Below, piece by piece: positions 1 to 4,811 of a stretch of 5,020 bases of DNA. The DNA is from Rhodoplanes sp049284695 (GTDB lineage: Bacteria; Pseudomonadota; Alphaproteobacteria; Rhizobiales; Xanthobacteraceae): NCBI GenBank assembly GCA_049284695.1, contig JBAPYK010000472.1, forward strand, positions 1-5,020. Direction: 5' to 3'. Position 1 is the stretch's first letter, and every line of letters begins with the position of its first letter. The position numbers and the translations under genes were made by a program. The notes below the pieces were generated by a model. It ran no database searches and was not told the DNA's origin. It saw nothing but the letters and a program-made list of their open reading frames with translations.

Positions 1-179
1 TTGATGAGCGCCCCCGCCTCTTCGGCGGCTTGGCTGGTCGCATGCGATGATTTCGTCTGCCGATCGACCTGGAGCCAGTAGCGGGCCTCGGGCCGCTTGC
101 GCTGCGAGGTGATCACGTGGCTGTCGGAATCGGCCGCCGATTCAGCCGGCGGGCGCACTTTAACGATGCGGGATGTCAT
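1..179 (-). CDS. Conserved-looking hypothetical protein, 3' end cut by window edge
   Basis: The reading frame opens with ATG at 179-177 and stays open to the window edge, giving 59 complete codons. The start is supported by an AAGGAAA ribosome binding site a few bases upstream and by an AT-rich leader. The visible protein is hydrophilic: MTSRIVKVRP at the start, an acidic/serine stretch, then HVITSQRKRP and YWLQVDRQTK, followed by a likely helix (SQAAEEAGALI). There is no signal peptide or membrane segment. I do not recognise a named domain; it resembles small uncharacterised rhizobial proteins. It lies 135 bases downstream of the BrnA-like gene on the same strand, so co-transcription is possible, although its own AT-rich upstream tract argues for a separate promoter. 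Function unknown. Confidence 0.65.
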   Translation of the reverse strand, partial: MTSRIVKVRPPAESAADSDSHVITSQRKRPEARYWLQVDRQTKSSHATSQAAEEAGALI

Positions 180-185
180 TTCGTT

Positions 186-232
186 TTCCTTATATTAGAA
201 TTGTATATAGGCACTGCACCGGCAGAGTGCAT
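186..232 (-). promoter_or_regulatory. AT-rich leader and inverted repeat upstream of the 1-179 gene
   Basis: This short tract is far richer in A and T than its surroundings. On the minus strand it contains CTATATACAATTC and TAATATAAGGA just before the start codon, which could hold a -10 element, but no good -35 partner is visible. An inverted repeat TGCAC (215-219) / GTGCA (227-231) lies immediately upstream and could be an operator or a short hairpin. Promoter assignment is inference from composition and position only. Confidence 0.3.
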
Positions 233-314
233 CGAGGCGGATCGGCGCAGTTAGCCCCTGCGTTTGCCTTTTTGCTCGCCTATCGCTCGCGGTCCATGCG
301 GGCTCCTTGCTCAT

Positions 315-551
315 TCACTTCCCTGCCGCCTTGCGCAGCGCCGCGTTGATGCGGTCCTGCCAGCCCGGTCCGTCGGCTTGAAAATAATCGAGCACGTCGC
401 AGTCGATGCGCAGCGACACCGTTTCCTTGGCGCCCGGAGGCGACGGGGTTTTGGCCGGCGGTTCGGGCAGCGGCGGTGCGGGCTTGGTGGTCGCGGCCTT
501 GAACGCCTTCTCGGCCTGCGCGCGGGCGTCGGTCGGTCCTCTTCGCCTCAT
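315..551 (-). CDS. BrnA-type antitoxin-like ribbon-helix-helix protein (orphan)
   Basis: This 78-aa protein starts at ATG 551-549, preceded by a perfect AGGAGG six bases upstream, which outweighs a longer in-frame reading from 704. Residues 1-20 are basic and helical, residues 21-41 form a proline-rich linker (PAPPLPEPPAKTPSPPG), and residues 43-74 carry the family signature: TVSLRID strand, CDVLDYFQADGPGW, then QDRINAALRKA. In the BrnA family (PF14384, formerly a DUF) this is a ribbon-helix-helix DNA-binding fold that represses its own promoter and neutralises the BrnT ribonuclease. Canonical brnT sits directly upstream of brnA; here the upstream gene is an unrelated 147-aa protein, so this is probably a solitary regulator or a decayed remnant of a pair. 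A TGTATACA palindrome adjoins the ribosome binding site. Family call is good; role as an antitoxin is inference. Confidence 0.8.
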   Translation of the reverse strand: MRRRGPTDARAQAEKAFKAATTKPAPPLPEPPAKTPSPPGAKETVSLRIDCDVLDYFQADGPGWQDRINAALRKAAGK

Positions 552-560
552 GTCGCCTCC

Positions 561-568
561 TGTATACA
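561..568. promoter_or_regulatory. TGTATACA palindrome next to the BrnA-like gene's RBS
   Basis: TGTATACA is a perfect 8-base palindrome lying immediately upstream of, and sharing its edge with, the AGGAGG of the 315-551 gene (minus-strand reading GTTGTATACAGGAGG). Ribbon-helix-helix antitoxins usually bind palindromes in their own control region, so this is a candidate autoregulatory operator. It is too close to the start codon to be a normal -10 element for a leadered transcript. Function is inferred from position. Confidence 0.3.
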
Positions 569-584
569 ACTTAGAGAACGTCGG

Positions 585-600
585 CCGTAGGGCGGATGAA
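585..600. repeat. Fragment of the GCCCGTAGGGCGGATTAGC-type intergenic repeat
   Basis: The stretch CCGTAGGGCGGATGAA matches the first half of the palindromic module seen more fully at 1079-1107 and 1543-1610. It lies between the 601-1044 and 315-551 genes and overlaps nothing else. It is short, so the match could be partly chance in GC-rich DNA, but it sits exactly at a gene boundary as the other copies do. Confidence 0.35.
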
Positions 601-1044
601 CTACAAGGGCCGGCGGCGCTTCCCGCTCGGGTGTACGTGCCGGACACCACGCTTTTGCGCGCGAGATTGGCGCGGCTGCTTGAGCGCATTCGGCCGGACG
701 GCATCCCAAATCCAGCCGATCATATCGCCGGACTCCTCGCGCGTCTTGATGATGGCATAGCGGCGCTGCAGATAGTCGAGAAGGCCGGCGTAGCGCGGAT
801 CATCGAGTTCCTCGAAGGTCAAATCGACGGAGACTTCCGGTAGGCCGGCGCGATCGAGATAAGCCTGCGCCTGCACGGTTCGGCCACCGATCGACCATTC
901 ATAGGCGAGGTAATTATAAAAATACTCGAACGCGCGTTCAGCCAGGTGATAGTCGCAACCATGCACGATGGATTGCGGCGGTGTGCGCTCGGGCTTGTCG
1001 CCGGGCGGGAGGGAAAATTTCCGCGGAATGTGGGTCGTCTTCAC
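601..1044 (-). CDS. Hypothetical protein, 147 aa, GTG start
   Basis: The frame runs from GTG at 1044-1042 to TAG at 603-601. No ATG is available before the core of the protein, and no in-frame start exists further upstream before a stop near 1165, so GTG is the best start although no clear Shine-Dalgarno precedes it. Residues 1-30 are basic and proline-rich (IPRKFSLPPGDKPERTPP). The core at about 29-115 looks globular and is rich in aromatic residues (AFEYFYNYLAYEW, RTVQAQAYLDRAGLPEVSV, YAGLLDYLQRRYAIIKTR, MIGWIWDAVRPNA). The C-terminus is strongly basic (QSRAQKRG, GKRRRPL). There is no membrane segment. Codons end mostly in G or C, as expected for a real gene here. It occupies the position of brnT relative to the BrnA-like gene 49 bases downstream but lacks BrnT features such as the short ~90-aa length and the usual N-terminal FEWD-type motif. 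I do not recognise its family. Confidence 0.65.
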   Translation of the reverse strand: MKTTHIPRKFSLPPGDKPERTPPQSIVHGCDYHLAERAFEYFYNYLAYEWSIGGRTVQAQAYLDRAGLPEVSVDLTFEELDDPRYAGLLDYLQRRYAIIKTREESGDMIGWIWDAVRPNALKQPRQSRAQKRGVRHVHPSGKRRRPL

Positions 1045-1060
1045 TATGCTGGTCGAAAAT

Positions 1061-1174
1061 AGCCCGTAGCCCGTAGTGGCCCGTAGGCTAGCGAAGCGTA
1101 ATCCGCCGCTTCCCCTCTGACAATCCGCGTCTATGGATGGAGCAATGCGCTTCGCTGTTGCGCCCTACGGGCTA
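1061..1174. repeat. Composite palindromic intergenic repeat, copy 1
   Basis: The copy opens with three GCCCGTAG units (1062-1069, 1069-1076, 1079-1086). Next comes the module GGCTAGCGAAGCGTAATCCGCC, a linker containing GACAATCCGCG (1119-1129), and then a hairpin module at 1139-1164. The hairpin pairs GG, GCAA (1142-1145) and GCG (1147-1149) with CGC (1153-1155), TTGC (1158-1161) and CC, around a CTT loop. It ends CCCTACGGGCTA. The same modules in the same order recur at 1543-1670. This copy lies between two minus-strand genes and its last bases provide the TAG stop of the 1172-1483 gene. It may act as a transcript-end structure for that gene; that role is inference. Confidence 0.7.
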
Positions 1175-1483
1175 GCGGCGGCGGCCGCTCGCCTCCTGCG
1201 CGTTCAGCCAATCCGACAGTTTGGCGCTCGTTTTGTTCTTTTTCTTTGCGGATTGCTTTTTCGCCCCCGCGGGCTCTGCGCCAGGGGACTTTGCGGAGGC
1301 GGGAGCCGCTTCCAGCGCGGCGTCGCGCGCCAGGCGAAGCGCGCGCAGCCGCTCGGTCTTGGCGCGGATGGCGGCGGCCTCGGCTTCGTATTCGGACATC
1401 GCCTTCTTGCCGTCTTCCGCTTTCTGCAGCTTGTTGAACTGCCGTTGCGCCTCATCCTTCTTGGAATTGTCCGCCAAGGTCAT
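1172..1483 (-). CDS. Small charged helical protein, 103 aa
   Basis: ATG at 1483-1481 is preceded by GAGAGGAG almost touching the start, a close but plausible ribosome binding site. The protein has three parts. Residues 1-60 are a charged, probably helical or coiled-coil segment (DEAQRQFNKLQKAEDGKKAMSE, then AIRAKTERLRALRLARDAA). Residues 61-86 form a low-complexity Ala/Pro/Lys linker (GAKKQSAKKKNKTSAK). Residues 88-103 are a compact tail, KLSDWLNAQEASGRRR. There is no signal peptide or membrane segment. The layout resembles short uncharacterised proteins common in Bradyrhizobium, sometimes labelled as regulators, but I see no DNA-binding fold. The lysine tract could contact nucleic acid. Its stop codon lies inside repeat copy 1 and repeat copy 2 lies just upstream, so it is bracketed by direct repeats. 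Function unknown. Confidence 0.7.
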   Translation of the reverse strand: MTLADNSKKDEAQRQFNKLQKAEDGKKAMSEYEAEAAAIRAKTERLRALRLARDAALEAAPASAKSPGAEPAGAKKQSAKKKNKTSAKLSDWLNAQEASGRRR

Positions 1484-1542
1484 CTCCTCTCATGCAAGGG
1501 GTCGGAACGTCGCTGCCGCCCGCGCATCTTACACGGTTCGGA

Positions 1543-1670
1543 GCCCGTAGGGCGAATTAGCCTTCGGGTCCGCGCTTTGCGCGGCCCGAGGATAGACTCC
1601 GCGTAATCCGTTGCCCGTCCGACAATCCGCGCCTCGGTATCGCTCAATACGGTTCGCTATTGCGCCCCAC
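1543..1670. repeat. Composite palindromic intergenic repeat, copy 2
   Basis: This is a second, longer copy in the same orientation as 1061-1174. It starts GCCCGTAGGGCGAATTAGC. It then carries a strong hairpin at 1565-1588: CGGG and CCGCGC pair with GCGCGG and CCCG around a TTT loop, with one bulged T. It continues with GCGTAATCCG (1601-1610), the shared linker GACAATCCGCG (1621-1631), and the module GCTCAATACGGTTCGCTATTGCGCCCCAC, in which CAATA (1645-1649) pairs with TATTG (1658-1662). The inner hairpin is absent from copy 1, so the two are diverged copies rather than a recent duplication. Confidence 0.7.
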
Positions 1671-1685
1671 AAAGCCTCGCCGAAT

Positions 1686-1752
1686 TCACGACACCGCCTC
1701 CGCCTGGCATTGGCGCAACAGATCGCGCGCGATAATGAGCTTCTGGAATCTC
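1686..1752 (-). pseudogene. Probable C-terminal remnant of an acyl-CoA dehydrogenase
   Basis: Read on the minus strand, the last codons before TGA (1688-1686) give QKLIIARDLLRQCQAEAVS. Acyl-CoA dehydrogenases typically end with a helix of the form SEIQ(K/R)LIIARDLL, so this matches the very end of that family. A GAG ATT CCAG sequence at the upstream edge looks like GAG ATC CAG (E-I-Q) with one base inserted, which would be a frameshift. Further upstream the family similarity stops. The match is only about 20 residues and made from memory, so the call is tentative. No start codon or function is expected. Confidence 0.4.
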
Positions 1753-2254
1753 AGCACTCCGCAACTCGCTTCGCTCAATGAAGGCGATGCATCCCGAAGA
1801 GTGAAGTGCAGAGCCGAACCTGTCCTGACTCAACACGTTCCTTACCCCGTTTTGACGGAGGGGTGGCGCAATCTGAGCGTATAGAGCGCGGCCGCCAACT
1901 GGACACTGGTCAATTCCGTTGCGGCGCTGCCGGCGACCCCCTCTCCTAGAAGCACCACGTAATTTCGGTGCGCGTCTTCGTCTTCCGTCATCGTCGCGTG
2001 CCTGTGCGATGGAGCAGCCGGCGGCTCGTCCGGCGCCGTGCTGGAATGGGGCAACTGGAACAAGCCTTGCGCGGATGCGTATATCACCCCTCGGGGAAAA
2101 CCGGGGTCTATGACCTGCATAGCGCATGCTTGCGCGGCGCTGCGTGATCTCGCTCCACGACTCGCTTTGCCCACCGTGTCCCGCGCTATGCCGAATTCCC
2201 GACGGCCGGTGCACGCCACGCCAATGCTCGTTGCACCCACATAACAATTATTGG

Positions 2255-2282
2255 TTGCATAATGCAGAGATGCCACTATAAT
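2255..2282 (+). promoter_or_regulatory. Sigma-70-type promoter of the PLD-family gene
   Basis: A perfect TATAAT lies at 2277-2282, preceded after a 16-base spacer by TTGCAT (2255-2260), a weak match to TTGACA. The predicted transcript would start near 2289 and leave a leader of about 26 bases carrying AAGGGGG before the ATG at 2315. The tract 2241-2282 is markedly AT-rich against GC-rich surroundings. The -10 is convincing; the -35 is not. Confidence 0.55.
2256..2266. promoter_or_regulatory. TGCAT-A-ATGCA palindrome in the PLD-gene promoter
   Basis: TGCAT (2256-2260) and ATGCA (2262-2266) form an 11-base inverted repeat with a single central base. It overlaps the -35 position of the putative promoter, the usual place for a repressor site. 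A second, imperfect dyad AACAATTATTGGTT lies just upstream at 2243-2256. Binding by any regulator is inference. Confidence 0.3.
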
Positions 2283-2314
2283 TCATTTGAACACATTGCC
2301 TTAAGGGGGTCGGC

Positions 2315-4108
2315 ATGCGGTTTAAATCGCGGAAGGTCGACGGCTATCAAGTATTCGCAGTGTCCGGAACCAATACTGTTTCCTTCGGCATCAAATTCGA
2401 CGACGCCAACACAAGGGGCCTGCTCGGCTTTGCCGTCGAACGCAGCGATCCCAAGGAAAACGAACGTTACTTCATGTTCGGATTTAAGGTGTTTCCGTCC
2501 GTCATCCCGGAGCCGGACGACAAGACGACGGTCAAGACCAACGATCATCCAATCCAGAGCTTTGTATGGGACGACTTCACCGCCAAGCCGGGACGCAAAT
2601 ATGAGTACTTTTTTTATCCGGTGAAAGGTTCGCCGAAAAACCTCGATCGCAGCGCTCGCCCGATCGCAATCGAGGTGCGCACCGAGCCGTTGTTCTCCAC
2701 GCTGGAGCACGACATTTTTTTCAATCGCGGCGTCGCCAGCAGCCAAGCCTATTCGCGCAGGTTCGAAAACAAGAAACCGGACAAGTTGCCAACCAAAAAA
2801 CAGGCGGAAGCGCGGGAATGGCTCAGCCGCAGCCTGGACGAAGCGCTGTTGAAGTTCATCTCCAACGCGAAAAAGAACGACACCCTGCTGTGCTGCTTTT
2901 ATGAGTTTCGCTATCTGCCGGTCGCAACCGCCATTAAGGAAGCGCTTGACCGCGGCGTGAATGTGCAACTCATCATCGACGGCAAAGTCAACGAAAAGAA
3001 GGACAAAAAGGGTAAGACTCAGGAGAGTTTCCCGCGCGAGGAGAACCTTAGAATGCTTGCCAAAGCGCATATTCCAAAGGCAAACGTCATCTTGCGCGAG
3101 GCAAAGCCGAACAACATCGAACACAACAAATTCATGGTGCTGTTGAAAGGCGCAGCACAGGTCCCAACAGAAGTTTGGACCGGCTCCACCAACATTTCCG
3201 AGGGCGGAATCCATGGCCAGACCAATGTGGGGCACTGGGTCCGCAACAAGGACGTCGCCGAGCAGTATCGCGCATATTGGCAATTGCTGAGCGAAGATCC
3301 CGGCGCAAAACGCGGGGACGACCGCCCCGCCGCCAATCGCAAAAACAAGGAACACCGGACCGCGGTGGAGGAGCTGCACGAAACGCCGACGTCGATTGCC
3401 GAGGTGCCGCCGGGCGTCACGACGATCTTTAGTCCACGCAGCGGATCGGCGGTGCTCGATATGTACGCGAAAATGGTCGACGACGCCGAACGGCTCTCCT
3501 GCATCACGCTGGCGTTCGGCATCAGCGACGTCTTTAAGAATCTCCTCGGAGACAACACGCCGCAAAGCCCCATCGCGTTCTTCTTGCTGGAAAAGGAGGA
3601 CAAACCGAACCCGCGCAGCAAAAAGAGGTTCGTCGGGCTCAACGCCGCCAACAATGTCTACAAGGCTTGGGGCTCGTATTTGCGCGAACCGTTGTTCCAG
3701 TGGACCAGGGAGACCAATGCGGGGGCGCTCAAACTCAACAAGCACGTAAGCTACATTCATTCGAAGTTTCTGCTGATGGACCCGCTTTCGAAAGATCCTA
3801 TTGTGGTCACCGGCTCGGCGAATTTCAGCAAGGCGTCGACGAACGACAATGACGAGAATATGCTGGTAATTCGCGGCGATCAGCGGGTGGCGGACATCTA
3901 TTTCACCGAGTTCAACCGCCTTTTCTACCACTACTATTTCCGGTCAATCCAGGAAACGACGCGCAGGCTTGCCGAAGATCAAAAGCGCACCCGCGACCAA
4001 CAAAGTTTGTTTCTCGAAGAAAACGACGACTGGATCAAGAAGTACAAGCGCGGAAGTCTGAAGCGGAAACGCGTCGAAATCTTTGCGCAGATGGAGGGCT
4101 TTGCATAA
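2315..4108 (+). CDS. Phospholipase D superfamily protein, two HKD half-domains
   Basis: The start ATG at 2315 has AAGGGGG at a good distance upstream. The 597-aa protein has no signal peptide or membrane segment and is probably cytoplasmic. Residues 1-125 look like a beta-sandwich, perhaps fibronectin-III-like (GLLGFAVERSD, HPIQSFVWDDFTAKPGRKYEYFFYPV). Residues 160-325 form PLD half one: the ALDRGVNVQLIID strand, then H270-N-K272 and GSTN (290-293), with leucine 277 where the motif aspartate normally sits. Residues 365-545 form half two: IHSKFLLMD gives a complete H482-x-K484-x4-D489, followed by GSAN (500-503) and NDNDEN (510-515). The tail (545-597) is charged and basic. The superfamily cleaves or transfers phosphodiesters through a phosphohistidine, with the two HKD motifs forming one site. 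Members include nucleases and phospholipases; lack of secretion signals and the basic tail lean towards a nuclease, which is inference. It stands alone, is flanked by a convergent gene, and is less GC-rich than its neighbours (about 50-53% in the two early rows I counted, against 77% in one row of the next gene), hinting at acquisition. Confidence 0.9.
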   Translation: MRFKSRKVDGYQVFAVSGTNTVSFGIKFDDANTRGLLGFAVERSDPKENERYFMFGFKVFPSVIPEPDDKTTVKTNDHPIQSFVWDDFTAKPGRKYEYFFYPVKGSPKNLDRSARPIAIEVRTEPLFSTLEHDIFFNRGVASSQAYSRRFENKKPDKLPTKKQAEAREWLSRSLDEALLKFISNAKKNDTLLCCFYEFRYLPVATAIKEALDRGVNVQLIIDGKVNEKKDKKGKTQESFPREENLRMLAKAHIPKANVILREAKPNNIEHNKFMVLLKGAAQVPTEVWTGSTNISEGGIHGQTNVGHWVRNKDVAEQYRAYWQLLSEDPGAKRGDDRPAANRKNKEHRTAVEELHETPTSIAEVPPGVTTIFSPRSGSAVLDMYAKMVDDAERLSCITLAFGISDVFKNLLGDNTPQSPIAFFLLEKEDKPNPRSKKRFVGLNAANNVYKAWGSYLREPLFQWTRETNAGALKLNKHVSYIHSKFLLMDPLSKDPIVVTGSANFSKASTNDNDENMLVIRGDQRVADIYFTEFNRLFYHYYFRSIQETTRRLAEDQKRTRDQQSLFLEENDDWIKKYKRGSLKRKRVEIFAQMEGFA

Positions 4109-4298
4109 GGGAGCGGCGCCGCCAACGCGCGGCTGCGACGGATCTGCCCCCGTATCGGGACCAACTAAGCCGTCGAACCGTTCCGATCGCTTCGCCCAGG
4201 AGGTTCCAACTACCTACCATTCCCTTCGATCGCCGCTTCAATCGCCGCGGCACCGCGCAGCACGCAGGCCGCAGCGGCATAAGCGCGGCGCCTCGTTC

Positions 4299-4565
4299 TC
4301 ACGCAAATCGCTCCCGCGCGCGCTCTCGCGCCTTCGCCGCCTCGACCTCGCGGTCGCGCGCAGGCGCGCTTGTGTGCAGCGCGTCGAGCAGGCGGCGTGC
4401 CGCATCGGCGACTTCGTCGACGGCGCGGTTGAACGCCGCCTCGTTCGCCTGCGAGGGTTTGTTGAAGCCGGAAAGCTTGCGCACGAACTGCAGGGCCGAG
4501 GCGCGGATTTCCTCCTCGGTCGCCGGCGGCTCGAAATTGAACAGCGTGCGGATATTGCGGCACAT
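4299..4565 (-). CDS. DUF2277 family protein, full length
   Basis: ATG at 4565-4563 has GAGGAGA at good spacing upstream. The 88-aa product begins MCRNIRTLFNFEPPAT and continues with EEEIRASALQFVRKLSG, FNKPSQANEAAFNRAVDEV and a charged helical end (REVEAAKARERARERFA). The MCRNI start, FNFEPPAT and the QFVRKLSG..KPS..N..AF order are what I know of DUF2277 (PF10041), whose members are usually about this length. It is predicted soluble and mainly helical; the biochemical role is unknown. The gene converges with the PLD gene (190 bases apart) and diverges from the LapA-like gene. GC content is very high, typical of the host chromosome rather than the PLD gene. Confidence 0.92.
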   Translation of the reverse strand: MCRNIRTLFNFEPPATEEEIRASALQFVRKLSGFNKPSQANEAAFNRAVDEVADAARRLLDALHTSAPARDREVEAAKARERARERFA

Positions 4566-4724
4566 CGCAAGTCTCCTCGTTTCTGGCGGCTGACGGCTGC
4601 GCGAAAATCCGATTGCTTTCCTGCGCGCGCGGCTCGGGCTTGCTGATCCATATTTTGCCCGTCCGTCGTGGCCGGGTGCGGACGCCGACGCTCACTAGCG
4701 ATATCATTCCGGCACGGCAGCGTC

Positions 4725-4741
4725 AGCCCGCGCCCCGGGCT
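4725..4741. repeat. Short GC inverted repeat in divergent intergenic region
   Basis: AGCCCG (4725-4730) and CGGGCT (4736-4741) can pair around a five-base loop. It lies between the divergent DUF2277 and LapA-like genes, about 70 bases before the latter's start. There is no T run, so it is not a typical terminator. Nearby, GCGCTAC occurs twice in tandem (4753-4766). Either could be part of a control region; there is no further evidence. Confidence 0.3.
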
Positions 4742-4811
4742 ACTGGCCATGCGCGCTACGCGCTACACTCCCTGTCCGATTCCTTTCGTCCGCAGGCCGG
4801 AGAAGACCTCC

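Larger units (their letters stand above)
1484..2254. other. Gene-poor stretch with repeat and degenerate sequence
   Basis: About 770 bases carry no convincing gene. Bases 1484-1542 are the leader of the 1172-1483 gene. Bases 1543-1670 hold composite repeat copy 2, and 1686-1752 hold a probable acyl-CoA dehydrogenase remnant. From 1760 to 2250 there are only overlapping open frames on both strands with arginine/proline/alanine-rich, low-information translations. There is also a possible worn repeat at 2155-2180 (CTCGCTTTGCCCACCGTG) and a small GC hairpin near 2086-2107 (ACCCC...GGGGT). The most plausible frame, minus strand 1842-2276, has no ribosome binding site and begins inside the next gene's promoter. 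I read the stretch as decayed or non-coding DNA. Confidence 0.55.

Noticed and set aside
552..704. Longer N-terminus for the BrnA-like protein, starting at 704
   Set aside because: The extension overlaps the end of the 601-1044 gene and is low-complexity, while the ATG at 551 has a perfect AGGAGG.
406..843. Plus-strand frame of 145 codons
   Set aside because: It lies opposite the BrnA-like and 147-aa genes, has no ribosome binding site, and its translation lacks recognisable features.
601..1044. 147-aa protein as a BrnT toxin
   Set aside because: It is too long and shows no BrnT motifs; only its position suggests the idea.
1133..1606. Plus-strand frame of 157 codons
   Set aside because: It is the shadow of the 103-aa minus-strand gene and reads through both palindromic repeats.
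1842..2276. Minus-strand frame of 144 codons
   Set aside because: No ribosome binding site; its start lies inside the PLD promoter; the translation is of mixed, low-information composition. A real gene cannot be fully excluded.
2276..3931. 551-codon open frame on the minus strand opposite the PLD gene
   Set aside because: It is antisense to a gene with clear PLD motifs, its translation shows no family features, and long antisense frames are common opposite GC-rich codons.
4109..4298. Rho-independent terminator between the convergent PLD and DUF2277 genes
   Set aside because: Small GC-rich pairings exist (for example CCCG-TAT-CGGG), but none is long enough or followed by a T run.
4083..4750. 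Several long frames on both strands around the DUF2277 gene
   Set aside because: They are arginine/alanine-rich shadows of a clearly recognised DUF2277 gene in a very GC-rich region.
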